Shown here piece after piece: positions 35,542-45,082 of a stretch of DNA of 64,000 nucleotides. The position numbers and the translations under genes were made by a program. Below the pieces are notes generated by a model that made no database searches, was not told the DNA's origin, and was given only the letters and a program-made list of their open reading frames with translations. Source of the stretch: JAYWXI01 sp036016955 (GTDB lineage: Bacteria; Bacteroidota; Bacteroidia; Flavobacteriales; Weeksellaceae); the NCBI RefSeq assembly GCF_036016955.1, contig NZ_JAYWXI010000002.1, positions 124,001 to 188,000 on the forward strand, written 5' to 3'. Numbering within the stretch: position 1 is the stretch's first letter; each line of letters opens with the position of its first letter.

Positions 35542-35563
35542 GTCCTAATTCGTGAATTAGGAC
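35542..35563. repeat. Perfect inverted repeat, candidate operator
   Basis: GTCCTAATTC and GAATTAGGAC in inverted orientation, 2 bp apart, in the 350-bp divergent gap between the TPR-AraC gene and the barrel gene. No coding sequence overlaps it. It could be an operator; a weak terminator is the alternative, but no gene upstream needs one. Confidence 0.55.
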
Positions 35564-35597
35564 GGATTTTTCCTTGAATTGTGACCACAATAATTTT

Positions 35598-35625
35598 ATT
35601 GGACGAAAGAAGCAGTTTAGTTTTG
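35598..35625 (+). promoter_or_regulatory. Promoter for the outer-membrane barrel gene
   Basis: TATTGG (with TTG at 35599-35601) and TAGTTTTG (35618-35625), 16-bp spacing. The leader to the ATG at 35800 is about 170 nt and contains two overlapping small open frames of 31-36 codons that I do not consider supported genes. Confidence 0.5.
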
Positions 35626-35799
35626 CAAATGAAAGTAGAACCGAGTTTTGGTGTTGTGGAAAATAAGAATGAGAAGAGGTTTTACAATTGGCGTTTTTCT
35701 GCAATTAGGATTGCAGGTATACGGAATTTATTCCGATAAAGATGTAATATTTTTTACCGGTTAACTGTCCTAACCATGAACTAATAAATGATTTTGAAA

Positions 35800-37881
35800 A
35801 TGAAAAAGCAAATTATTACGGGAGCTGCCATCTGTTTGTCTATTGTTGGTTTTTCTCAAGAGGTGAAGACTGATTCTACTGCCAAGGTCAAAGAAATTCA
35901 GGAAGTTATCATTAAGTCTCAGCGTAAAAAGCAGTTTTCGGATAAATCGGTTTATACTTTTGATAAAGAGGCAATTGCTGCAGCTCGGCATTCAAAGGAT
36001 TTATTGGTTTCTTTACCGGAGGTTCAGCTTGATCTTGTTTCCAATAGGATGTCCAGTGTTAAAGGTGGAAAGATATTATTTCTCATTAACGGTATTGAAG
36101 CTACAGATATGCAGTTTGGTGCCGTGGCGCCGGAAAATGTGGTTCGTGTGGAATATTTTGATATTGTCCCTACCCGGTGGGAGGGGAAAGCAGATGTCGT
36201 TGTCAATATGATTACGCGTAATCCTGAAAATGGGTTGACTTACGGAGCAGAAGCGATAGGCGCGTTTTCTACGGGTTTTTTAGATGCACAAGTTTATGCC
36301 AGCCATACTCGTGGAAATCACGATTTTGGTTTAGAGTATGCTTTTTCTCTTAGGGATTACGATAATAGAGAGTACCTTAATTCTTATGAGTATTCGTTAA
36401 ATGGGACGAGATATAAATCTGAAGAGAAACGAAGAGACCATTTTGGTTATACCATTCAAGATGTTGCTTTAAGGTATACCTACGCTAAGCCGGAGAAAGA
36501 AACGTTCCAAGCCAAATTCAATCTTAATCTGATGAACGATTTTAGTAAAGGAAACGGGCGTAGTATTTTTGAACAAGGAAAGGTAAGCTCGTTGAACAAC
36601 ACTAAAGACTATAAATCTGGTAAATATCTAAAGCCAACTTTGGATTTGTATTATTCCAGACAGATTGGTAAAAAAGACGAATTGGTCGTTAATTTTATTG
36701 GGTCGGTGTATGATAATCAAACCTATCAGAATGATAGAGAGTGGGTTGCCTCTACGGGAGTAGATCTATTTAATAATGAGATGTCTCTAATTGCCAAGCA
36801 AAAAGCCTTTGTGGGAGAAGTGGCGCATTATCATAATTTAGGCAAGGCCAAATGGAATTCGGGGTATCGGATTAGCAATAACACGATTTCCAACGATCTC
36901 ACTAATTTATCGGGGCAAAGACAGTTTAGTGTCAATTATTTGGAGCAGTATTTTTATTCTGAGATTTCGGGAAGGAAAGAGAAGTTCATGTACCGTTTTG
37001 GGGCGGGATTAACGAACATTCATAATAAGAGTGCCGAATCGGTTTTTGATGAGTGGACTTTTACCCCGCGTTTGCTTGTGGGCTATACGTTTAAAAACAA
37101 TCAGAGCCTTCGGTTCACCAGTTCTTATAAGCCGAGCAGCCCGAGCAGTTCGCAACTGAGTCCAAATGTGGTTAATATTGCACCTAATATTATCAGAAGG
37201 GGGAATCCCTTTTTGAAATCTCAAAAGTCATGGACGAATAGCTTGATTTACTCGATTAATTCAAAGTATTTTGATTTTAATACGACTTTAGGTTATATTC
37301 ATATCGATCGGATGGCGAACAGTTATTATGTTTTGGATCAGGATTTTGGAGGCTATGCTTTGACGTATCAGAATGCGGACTTCTATCAGAGCTACCGTTG
37401 GGAGTTTAGCGGCAGTATTAAGCCTTTCGGAAATAGAACCTTGGTGATAAAAACCTACTTGAGACCTACCTCTGAGATGATAAAATTAGAGGACGGGCGA
37501 AAGCTGAAGAATACCTATCTTAAGAATTACTTCAATATTACTTCTCAGTATAAAAAGTGGTTTTTGCAATACCAGTTTAATATTCCAACTTATTTTATGG
37601 GGGGCGCTTTTTTATTTACGGAGGAAAATAAAAGTCACTTAGCCATGGGTTACACGCTTGGAAATTGGGTTTTGAAGGGCGGTATGTATTGGATGGGAAT
37701 GCCATCGGAATATAAAACCAAGAGTCAAAAAGAAAGTTTGGTAAACTTTACGGGAAATACTCAAATTTTGAATAATAAAAATATGATTTTCTTGGGGGTT
37801 AGCTATAACTTCACTCGGGGGAAGAATGTGGAGATAGACAAAAAATTAGAAAACGAAACGGCTGAAGCGGCTCGTTTTTAA
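35800..37881 (+). CDS. Outer-membrane beta-barrel, TonB-receptor-like
   Basis: A 693-aa outer-membrane protein starting MKKQIITGAAICLSIVGFSQ (signal peptide); an in-frame ATG four codons upstream is possible. After a short linker the plug-like region reads IQEVIIKSQRKKQFSDKSV and LFLINGIEATDMQFGAV, typical of CirA/FepA plugs. It lacks the usual carboxypeptidase-regulatory domain at the N-terminus. The barrel has many aromatic-ended strands and finishes FLGVSYNFTRGKN followed by a charged tail. It is divergent from a TPR-AraC regulator and shares its AT-rich composition. Substrate unknown. Confidence 0.8.
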   Translation: MKKQIITGAAICLSIVGFSQEVKTDSTAKVKEIQEVIIKSQRKKQFSDKSVYTFDKEAIAAARHSKDLLVSLPEVQLDLVSNRMSSVKGGKILFLINGIEATDMQFGAVAPENVVRVEYFDIVPTRWEGKADVVVNMITRNPENGLTYGAEAIGAFSTGFLDAQVYASHTRGNHDFGLEYAFSLRDYDNREYLNSYEYSLNGTRYKSEEKRRDHFGYTIQDVALRYTYAKPEKETFQAKFNLNLMNDFSKGNGRSIFEQGKVSSLNNTKDYKSGKYLKPTLDLYYSRQIGKKDELVVNFIGSVYDNQTYQNDREWVASTGVDLFNNEMSLIAKQKAFVGEVAHYHNLGKAKWNSGYRISNNTISNDLTNLSGQRQFSVNYLEQYFYSEISGRKEKFMYRFGAGLTNIHNKSAESVFDEWTFTPRLLVGYTFKNNQSLRFTSSYKPSSPSSSQLSPNVVNIAPNIIRRGNPFLKSQKSWTNSLIYSINSKYFDFNTTLGYIHIDRMANSYYVLDQDFGGYALTYQNADFYQSYRWEFSGSIKPFGNRTLVIKTYLRPTSEMIKLEDGRKLKNTYLKNYFNITSQYKKWFLQYQFNIPTYFMGGAFLFTEENKSHLAMGYTLGNWVLKGGMYWMGMPSEYKTKSQKESLVNFTGNTQILNNKNMIFLGVSYNFTRGKNVEIDKKLENETAEAARF

Positions 37882-37979
37882 AAAGATAAGGAAAAGTTAT
37901 TTTTGGAGTGTTTTAAGGGGGTAGTGTAACAACCCCCGATTTTAATCAACTAATTACCTGACTCTTAATAAAACTAAAC

Positions 37980-40655
37980 ATGAAGAATAACTTTTTTTTA
38001 CTGGCTTTTTTATTGCTTTTCGGGGTGGTTTTTGCTCAGAAGACCATCACGGGTAAGATTTTGGACAACGATGGTCAGCCTGTTCCCAGTGCTTCGGTTA
38101 CGGTGGAGGAACTGGGAAAAGAGGCGATTATTGCCTATGGGATATCCAATGCTAAGGGCGAGTATAAGGTAACGTTCACTACGGAATCGGGCGAGGTTAA
38201 TCTCAAGATTAAGGCGTTTAACCATAAGGCTTTGGTGAGTCGGGTTCGTAATGAGAATCAGAATCTTAACTTTAATCTCCAGCCGGAGGCGACGGAGATT
38301 AAGGAGGTGAAACTCACCACGAAAATAATCACCAAGAGAGGGGATACGATTTCGTATGATTTGAAGGCTTTTGAGAACAAGGCGGATCGGACGCTTTCGG
38401 ATGTGCTGAAGAAGATTCCGGGGATTGAGGTAAGCAGCAGCGGTCAGATTCTTTATCAGGGGGAGCCGATTAACAAATTTACCGTTAATGGGAAAGACTT
38501 AATGGAGGGCGGCTACGGTACGTTGGTCAATGCGCTGCCGACCAGTGCGATTCAGAAGATGGAGGTGATGGAAAACCACCAGCCTATTAAGGTGTTGAAG
38601 GATAAGGTGCCTTCCGATCGGGCGGCGATCAATATCAAGTTGAAAAACAAGGTGACGATGACGGGGCGCGGGGAAGTGGCTTCCGGCTTCATGGATCCTT
38701 GGTTGTGGAATGTGAAGCTGACGCCGATGTTTTTCGGACAGAAAAACCAGTGGATGGTTAATTATAAATCCAACAATACGGGAGAGTCGGTGGAAAATGA
38801 AGGGCAGCTTTTGGCTTTTGGAAGCCGTTGGGAAGGGGTTCGGCGCAATGTTTCCCAAACGCAGTGGCTGTCGGTGGAGAATGCGGCGGTGCCCGGTTTG
38901 CCGGAGAAACGCTATCTTTTCAATAATGTGCATTACCTTTCGGCGAATTTGCTGACCACGCCGTTCAAGGATAAGGAATGGGAAATGAAGGTCAACGGAA
39001 GTTATGCGAATAATGTGGTGGAAAGGGAGTCGCAGAGGGAGGTGCGTTGGTTTGAGACGGGGAGCACTTACCGTTCGGGGGTTGCCAATTCATTTTATAC
39101 CGATAAGGTTAAAGGGGAGGTGGTTTTTACCAAGAATGCGAAGAAAGGTTTTTTTAAGAATACCACGACGTTTTCCCAATTTTGGAATGGGGATCGTGGG
39201 GCGGTGGAGCTTAACGATCCGCTTTCTTCCCGCTTTTCTCGCCAGTCGTTGGAGTCGCCTACGTCTTCTTTTCAGAATGCGTTGAGTTCCATTGTGCCTT
39301 GGAAGGAAAAAATGATTAATTTACAATCTTTTGTCAGTTATCAGAATGATCGTCAGCGGTTGTCGCTTTCGCCGGCGGTTTATGTTGACAGCGGTAACGG
39401 GACGGATTTTGACCGTCAGATTTCGGGGCGGAGCGTTTTGCACCAATATTTTGGGATGAAGACTTTTGAAGCGGTTCATTCGGCTAATGTCAGTTTTACG
39501 AAAAAGTTTTGGACGCTGACTCCGGAGGCGGGGCTTACTTATAAGGATAACCATTTGGTTTCTGATTTTTATGCGGATGCTTACCGTTTTGACGAGCGTT
39601 ACGCCAACGATTTGCGATACCGGGTGGTGGTGCCTTACGGAAGTCTTCGGGTAAATTATAAAAACGAGGCTTGGTTGTTTACGGCGAATATTCCGGTTAA
39701 TTTTAATAGTGTCAGGGGCGAGGATGAGGTCCGTGGGGTGAACAAATCGGTTCGTAAGACGACGTTTGAGCCCAGTGCTTTTGCCCAATATTCTTTTGCT
39801 TCTTTTTGGAAGGCGAATGCCAATGCGGGGTACAGTTATAATTTTGGTGAGATTGATTATGCTTATGCGGGCTACCTCATGCGTTCTCCTAGAAACATTG
39901 GGGGGATGAATCCTTCCAATCCAATTCCCGAAACGGCAACGCGTTATGCGGGGACTCGTTTGGAGTACCGCAATCCGCTCAACAATTTGTTTTTTAATGT
40001 GAGGTACGGTTATAATCATGTGAAACGGAATTTGCTTTCTTCTCCGAGTGTGAATGAGTTGGGGTTTGGAGTGATGAATTTCGTGCTTCGGGATAACTTT
40101 ACGGAGAGCAATAGCTATACGGCGGAGGTGGGGAAATATTTTCCTTCGTTTAAGACGAATGCTTCGGTAACTTATGGTATGACGGCATCGGGGTCTGAGG
40201 TGTCGCAAAACGGGGTGGATTTTTTCAGCCGAAGCCATTCGCAGCGTATGGGCTTTAAGTTTAACAATACGTTTTTCAGTTGGTTGAGTGCGGATTATAA
40301 TTTGACTCACTCTTGGAACCGACAGAACGTCATTTCGGGTTCTGCTATTACTTATAACGGGTACAATCATAACTTGGCGGTTTATGCGTATCCGATGGAA
40401 AATCATACGGTTGGTTTTTTCTGGGATCAGATTAACACCAGGAATCAGGAGTTTAATTACCGCAATGCATTTTTCGATCTTTCTTACCAATATACTTGGG
40501 CGAAGAAGAAGATTGATTTTGAGGTGAAGTGGCTTAATATTGCCAACCGTAAGTTGTTCGAGACGTATTCGATAGGGTCGTTCTCCGAGAGTTTTACCCG
40601 GATGCAGCTTCGTCCGTCCCAGATTATGGTCAATGTGAAGTTTAACTTTAAATAA
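37980..40655 (+). CDS. TonB-receptor-like outer-membrane barrel, paralogue
   Basis: An 891-aa outer-membrane protein. Signal peptide MKNNFFLLAFLLLFGVVFAQ, a carboxypeptidase-regulatory-like domain (TITGKILDNDGQPVPSASV), then a plug-like region with VLKKIPGIEVSSSGQILYQG near residue 143. It resembles the 30963 protein in domain order, in the KIPGIxV motif and in the following AINI(K/T) segment. The barrel ends with QIMVNVKFNFK. Its base composition (G-rich) differs from the AT-rich genes just upstream. Cargo unknown; no SusD-like or GLPGLI partner is adjacent. Confidence 0.83.
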   Translation: MKNNFFLLAFLLLFGVVFAQKTITGKILDNDGQPVPSASVTVEELGKEAIIAYGISNAKGEYKVTFTTESGEVNLKIKAFNHKALVSRVRNENQNLNFNLQPEATEIKEVKLTTKIITKRGDTISYDLKAFENKADRTLSDVLKKIPGIEVSSSGQILYQGEPINKFTVNGKDLMEGGYGTLVNALPTSAIQKMEVMENHQPIKVLKDKVPSDRAAINIKLKNKVTMTGRGEVASGFMDPWLWNVKLTPMFFGQKNQWMVNYKSNNTGESVENEGQLLAFGSRWEGVRRNVSQTQWLSVENAAVPGLPEKRYLFNNVHYLSANLLTTPFKDKEWEMKVNGSYANNVVERESQREVRWFETGSTYRSGVANSFYTDKVKGEVVFTKNAKKGFFKNTTTFSQFWNGDRGAVELNDPLSSRFSRQSLESPTSSFQNALSSIVPWKEKMINLQSFVSYQNDRQRLSLSPAVYVDSGNGTDFDRQISGRSVLHQYFGMKTFEAVHSANVSFTKKFWTLTPEAGLTYKDNHLVSDFYADAYRFDERYANDLRYRVVVPYGSLRVNYKNEAWLFTANIPVNFNSVRGEDEVRGVNKSVRKTTFEPSAFAQYSFASFWKANANAGYSYNFGEIDYAYAGYLMRSPRNIGGMNPSNPIPETATRYAGTRLEYRNPLNNLFFNVRYGYNHVKRNLLSSPSVNELGFGVMNFVLRDNFTESNSYTAEVGKYFPSFKTNASVTYGMTASGSEVSQNGVDFFSRSHSQRMGFKFNNTFFSWLSADYNLTHSWNRQNVISGSAITYNGYNHNLAVYAYPMENHTVGFFWDQINTRNQEFNYRNAFFDLSYQYTWAKKKIDFEVKWLNIANRKLFETYSIGSFSESFTRMQLRPSQIMVNVKFNFK

Positions 40656-40742
40656 TTTGGCTTGGATAAGTGTGTGGTTTTAGGTTTGATTTAAAGCGAA
40701 ATAATACTACCTTTAAATCCGTAAAACTTAAGGAACATAATA

Positions 40743-41261
40743 ATGTCTTATAAAACCAGATTAAAGGACATCAAGGCGTTTGTTTTTGATGTGGACGGGG
40801 TGTTTACCGACGGTAGTGTTTACCTGATGCCGGACGGGGCCATGTGTCGTGTGATGAATGTTTTGGACGGCTATGCTGTGGTCAAAGCGCTGAAGCAGGG
40901 GTATAAAATCGGAGTGATTACGGGCGGGGACGATCCGATGGTTCGTCACCGTTTGGCTTACTTGGGGGTGAAGGATTATTACCCTAAATCGAAAGATAAA
41001 CGTTCGGATTACGAGCATTTTAAATCGGCTTATGGTTTGGGGGACGAATCTGTTTTGATGATGGGGGACGATTTGCCGGATTTACCGGTGCTTCGCTGTG
41101 CGGCAATTGCATCTTGTCCTCCGAATGCGGTGGCAGAAGTCAAGGCGGTTTCGGATTATGTTTCTCCGGTTCCGGGGGGGCGTGGTGCGGTTCGGGATGT
41201 TATTGAGCAGGTGATGAAAGTGCAGGGGACTTGGTCGGAGGACGATACCCGTTCGGTTTAA
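40743..41261 (+). CDS. kdsC: KDO-8-phosphate phosphatase
   Basis: HAD phosphatase removing phosphate from 3-deoxy-D-manno-octulosonate 8-phosphate in LPS core synthesis. The 172-aa length and the short form without cap domain fit KdsC. Motifs: FVFDVDGVFTDG (nucleophile Asp), GVITGGDD, the conserved Lys in YYPKSKDKR, and MMGDDLPDLPVL. It is 15 bp upstream of maf. Confidence 0.93.
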   Translation: MSYKTRLKDIKAFVFDVDGVFTDGSVYLMPDGAMCRVMNVLDGYAVVKALKQGYKIGVITGGDDPMVRHRLAYLGVKDYYPKSKDKRSDYEHFKSAYGLGDESVLMMGDDLPDLPVLRCAAIASCPPNAVAEVKAVSDYVSPVPGGRGAVRDVIEQVMKVQGTWSEDDTRSV

Positions 41262-41276
41262 ATTGGAAAGAAAAAA

Positions 41277-41840
41277 ATGAAAAAAATAGTATTGGCGTCC
41301 CGTTCGCCCAGACGCAAAGAGCTTTTGGAGGGGTTGGGTTATGGGAATTTCAGGGTGGTTTCTTTGGATTGCGAAGAGGTTTATCCTTCGGATTTGGCGG
41401 TGTCGTCCATTGCGGAATACCTTTCGGATTTGAAGGCTTCGGCTTACGGGGATTTGTCGGAGGACGAAATCTTGATTGCGGCGGATACGGTTGTGGCATT
41501 TGACGATGAGGTTTTGGGGAAACCCAAAGACGAGTCAGAGGCCAAGGCGATGCTCGGTCGTTTGTCGGGACGTACGCATCAGGTTTATACGGGGGTAACT
41601 TTGCGCTTCGGAGCGGAGAAAATTCGGTTTACCGATAAGGCGGAAGTAACTTTTGGGGAGCTTTCGGCGGACGAAATAGACTACTATGTTTCGCGCTACC
41701 AGCCGATGGATAAGGCGGGGAGTTATGGCATTCAGGAATGGCTGGGGATGGCCAAAATTAGGGAAATCAAAGGGAGTTTTTATACGATTATGGGCTTGCC
41801 TACGCATAGGGTTTACGATGTTTTACGGCGATGGGTTTAG
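41277..41840 (+). CDS. maf: Maf-family nucleotide pyrophosphatase
   Basis: A 187-aa Maf protein (YhdE type), which hydrolyses non-standard or excess dTTP/UTP-type nucleotides. Motifs: VLASRSPRRKELLEGLG, the catalytic ADTVVAFDDEVLGKP, and GRTHQVYTGVTL; C-terminal YGIQEWLGMAKI and FYTIMGLPTHRV. Follows kdsC by 15 bp, probably one transcript. The 176 bp to porW hold a TAACTTTA near-match to a -7 element and no gene. Confidence 0.93.
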   Translation: MKKIVLASRSPRRKELLEGLGYGNFRVVSLDCEEVYPSDLAVSSIAEYLSDLKASAYGDLSEDEILIAADTVVAFDDEVLGKPKDESEAKAMLGRLSGRTHQVYTGVTLRFGAEKIRFTDKAEVTFGELSADEIDYYVSRYQPMDKAGSYGIQEWLGMAKIREIKGSFYTIMGLPTHRVYDVLRRWV

Positions 41841-42016
41841 GCTTTTTGGTTTGGGGGGATTTTCTGTTTTTTGGGGATTTCGGTAGGAAAAAAGCAGGTC
41901 GTCTTATTTTTTAAGGTGGAAACCGTTTGCTTTTTATAACTTTACGGTGGTTTTTTTTGCGGAAAACGGAGGTAGAGAGACAATAAAAAGAACCGTTAGT
42001 TAGTTATGAATTTACG

Positions 42017-44485
42017 ATGAAGAAAACGTTGTTTTGGGCTTTTGGCGTGTTGATTTTTGCCGTGGCCTGCAAATCTAGAAATCCTGAGAAAAGAAGCGGA
42101 GCTTCGGCTGGTTTTTTTGCTTACTATAATACGCTTTTTAACAGTAAGGAGGCGTTGCATGCCGAATTGCAAAACCGCAAGGCTTCGCATAAGGACGATT
42201 TTTATGCGCCGTACATTCCGCTCATGCAATTTGAGCAGGAGCCTTTAGGGGGCGAAATTTCCCGTTCTTCGGCTTTTGCGGAAAGCGGAGGTGGCTTTTT
42301 TTCTTCTGTTGGCGGTTCGCGTCAGGGGACGCGTGGAGCGTCTTCTTTGCAAATTGCGGAAAATAAGGCCCTGAAGGCGATCTCGAAATATTCGGTTCAG
42401 AAATCGGGGGAAGAGAAGAATAAAAGAATGTTTGAGGCGCATCTTCTTTTGGCACAATCCCGACTTTATCAGGGGCGTGCTTTGGAGGCACTGGATGCGT
42501 TGGGGTATATTTTTCTTCATATGAAGAAGGATAAGCGGGTGGCATTGGCTAGAATTTATCAGGCTTACGCTTATGCCAAATTGGGCGATTTTCATCAGGC
42601 GGAAGGAATTTTCTCCGACCTGAATAATGCGCCTCTTCCGAAGGCTTATGCGAGGCTTCACTCGGTTTATTTTTCGGAAGCTTTATTGGCTTCGGGAAAA
42701 AAGGAAGCGGCGGTGGAGCAGTTGAGTCAGGCGTTCACTTTAAATAAAAACAGAGAACTCCGGAGTCGGATTGCATTTTTGCGGGGGCAGATTTTGGCAA
42801 ATTTGGGTCGGGGAGAAGAGGCGAGGGAGAGTTTTGTAACGGCTTATAAATATGCCAACGATTTTGAGTTTGAAGTTAAGGCTCAGTTGGCGGCGGGCGA
42901 TACGTTTGAAGGAAACGAGGCGGACTACGATGCAGCGAAGAAATACATGGAGGGGATTGCCAAAAAAGGGACGTATGCCAGCCGTAAAAACGAATTTTAC
43001 TATGCTTTGGGGCGTATGGCGGCGAAAGCTGGTAGGCCGGAGGAAGCGAAGGTTTATTTTGACCAAGCCAAGCGTTTGAAGATGTCGGATCCTCAAGTTC
43101 GGGGGCTTACGTACTACGAAATTGGGAAGTACCATGCGGATAGAAAGGATTACATTTCTGCGGGGGCTTATTACGATTCGGCTTTGGCGGTAATGACTTA
43201 TGCTCCGATGAAGGAGGATTTGACGCTTCTTGCCAAAAACATCAAAAAACTCTCTTCCAATTATTATCTCGTCCGGAAGAATGACAGCATCCTTGCTCTT
43301 ACCCGAATGTCCGAGCCTCAGCGGGTGGCTTATTTTACCCAGTATATTGATAAATTGAAGGCTAAAGAGGCTAAGGAGGAAGCGGAAAAGAAGAAAAAAG
43401 AACGCACCGAGGGGTTTGATACGGGCGATTATAATGCCAATTCGATTTTTGCGAATAATACTGGAAGCGTGTTTCAGGATTTTACGGCGGGTACGGGAAA
43501 TAAGAGTACGTTTTATTTTGCCAACCAAAACACGGTAAGTAAGGGGCAGGCCGACTTCAAGCGGCTTTGGGGGAATCGTTCGTTGGTAGACAACTGGCGG
43601 GTTTCTACCCGTTCGGCATCGTTGGATGACGTCAAAAAAGAGGCTTTGGGGTTGGATGCGGTTCAGAATCCCCGTCGTTTTGAGCCTTCGTTTTACATTG
43701 AAAAAATTCCTACGGATGCCGAGGTTATTTCGGCTTTGAAAAAAGAGCGGGATACGGCTTCTTTAGGGCTAGGAAGGATGTATGAACAGTATTTTTCGGA
43801 TACGAAACTAGCTACGAAAACCCTTTACGATTTGGTGGATAACCGTCCGGAGGATGAAGTGAAACTTCAGGCATTGTATCAGATTTTTTCCATGAATTAC
43901 GAAAAATCGCCGTCGGATGCGGAAAAAGCTAAGGCTTTAATCCTGAGCGAGTTTCCGTACACGCCGTACGCCGAGTTTGTTAAAAATCCTAAGCAGTCGG
44001 GATTTTCTTCTTTCGATCCTCGGGCCGAGGAGCGTTATCAGGAGGCTTTTCGTCTTTATTCGGAAGAGAACTACGAAGAGTCTAAGGCGGTGGTGGCTAA
44101 GGCTTTGGAAGATTTTTCCCAGGATGCTTTGGTGCCGAAGTTTTATCTTCTCAATGCTTTTAATGCGGGAAAAACGGCGGGCAAGGAGATTATGATTTTG
44201 CAATTGCAACAGATTGCACTGAACTATCCCAAGACGCCGGAAGGGGTAAAAGCCACGGAAATTTTGCGTTATATGAAAAGCGATTTGGATGAGGTTTCCG
44301 ACGGTGGAAAAACGACTTTGAAACAACCTGAGAAAAAGGTGGAAACACCGACAGAAACCAAAATATTGGGGCAGTCTCTATTTCCTGGAGATACGCCGAT
44401 GACCGAGGAGGAAATACGCCAGGCAGAGGAAGAATTTGAAAAAGCAAATAAACGGCCTAGGCCTCAGTCCGTCCCTGTCCGATAG
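42017..44485 (+). CDS. porW: PorW/SprE-like type IX secretion lipoprotein
   Basis: An 822-aa lipoprotein with a signal peptide and lipobox (FAVAC, Cys near residue 18). The protein contains many TPR-like repeats (e.g. ARIYQAYAYAKLGDFHQAE, EAHLLLAQSRLYQGRALEAL, GKYHADRKDYISAGAYYDSAL). The architecture and length match PorW/SprE, a periplasmic component linking the type IX secretion system to gliding/secretion in Bacteroidota. It supports the presence of T9SS elsewhere in the genome; no other T9SS gene is in this window. It is followed by a terminator shared with DUF6702. Confidence 0.82.
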   Translation: MKKTLFWAFGVLIFAVACKSRNPEKRSGASAGFFAYYNTLFNSKEALHAELQNRKASHKDDFYAPYIPLMQFEQEPLGGEISRSSAFAESGGGFFSSVGGSRQGTRGASSLQIAENKALKAISKYSVQKSGEEKNKRMFEAHLLLAQSRLYQGRALEALDALGYIFLHMKKDKRVALARIYQAYAYAKLGDFHQAEGIFSDLNNAPLPKAYARLHSVYFSEALLASGKKEAAVEQLSQAFTLNKNRELRSRIAFLRGQILANLGRGEEARESFVTAYKYANDFEFEVKAQLAAGDTFEGNEADYDAAKKYMEGIAKKGTYASRKNEFYYALGRMAAKAGRPEEAKVYFDQAKRLKMSDPQVRGLTYYEIGKYHADRKDYISAGAYYDSALAVMTYAPMKEDLTLLAKNIKKLSSNYYLVRKNDSILALTRMSEPQRVAYFTQYIDKLKAKEAKEEAEKKKKERTEGFDTGDYNANSIFANNTGSVFQDFTAGTGNKSTFYFANQNTVSKGQADFKRLWGNRSLVDNWRVSTRSASLDDVKKEALGLDAVQNPRRFEPSFYIEKIPTDAEVISALKKERDTASLGLGRMYEQYFSDTKLATKTLYDLVDNRPEDEVKLQALYQIFSMNYEKSPSDAEKAKALILSEFPYTPYAEFVKNPKQSGFSSFDPRAEERYQEAFRLYSEENYEESKAVVAKALEDFSQDALVPKFYLLNAFNAGKTAGKEIMILQLQQIALNYPKTPEGVKATEILRYMKSDLDEVSDGGKTTLKQPEKKVETPTETKILGQSLFPGDTPMTEEEIRQAEEEFEKANKRPRPQSVPVR

Positions 44486-44490
44486 AAATA

Positions 44491-44526
44491 AAAAAAGGCT
44501 GTACACAAAGTGTACAGCTTTTTTAT
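44491..44526. terminator. Terminator between porW and DUF6702 gene
   Basis: Stem GCTGTACAC / GTGTACAGC with a 3-nt loop, flanked by A-run and T-run. Confidence 0.85.
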
Positions 44527-44543
44527 TTATGCCATGTCGTCAT

Positions 44544-45014
44544 CTAAAAGCTGACTTCGTTGACCTCTCTTCCCCGAACGAAATTCATGGTTTGTTGTCG
44601 CCCTTTGTAGGCGACATTTACCACGTTGAATTGGCGGGGGTAAGTATCGAGTAGTATGGTATTGCGTATTTTAAGCGTGTTGATTTCTTCTACTCCGCCG
44701 GTCTCGAAATAGACCCATACGCTTTCCCCGTTAACTTGGCTTCCCGTGAAGGTTAATGTTTTTGGGGCGCCATTTACAAAAACGTCAAAATTTTTGTTGA
44801 CATACTTTTTGACCTCGGCTTCAAAACCGGCGGTATTGCGGTCGATTTTTATCGCATCCGAGATGTGCCCGGTGTTCATTTTGGTGGTGAATTTTAACGT
44901 TTTATTTCCGCTAACGTAGTCCACTTTGGTCATGGACGAGAAAAAATCCGCCACGGTAAAACTCATCACCGAGAGAACCATTAGCAAGGGAAGTATGTAG
45001 ATTAATTTTTTCAT
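44544..45014 (-). CDS. DUF6702 family exported protein
   Basis: A 156-aa protein with an N-terminal signal/anchor (MKKLIYILPLLMVLSVMSF), then a predicted beta-rich exported domain with VWVYFETGGVEEINTLKIRNTILLDTY-type residues. It fits the DUF6702 group of Bacteroidota proteins of unknown role. It lies 68 bp downstream of the LOG gene on the same strand and may be the last gene of that operon. Confidence 0.7.
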   Translation of the reverse strand: MKKLIYILPLLMVLSVMSFTVADFFSSMTKVDYVSGNKTLKFTTKMNTGHISDAIKIDRNTAGFEAEVKKYVNKNFDVFVNGAPKTLTFTGSQVNGESVWVYFETGGVEEINTLKIRNTILLDTYPRQFNVVNVAYKGRQQTMNFVRGREVNEVSF

Positions 45015-45082
45015 TTTTTGGGCTTTTGTAATTTAGATGGCTGCCAACAACCGTCCCGATAAAAGGTCAAATAATATGCCAA

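Noticed and set aside
39321..40490. 389-codon minus-strand frame under the receptor at 37980
   Set aside because: Antisense to a clear outer-membrane receptor; composition is that of a complement frame.
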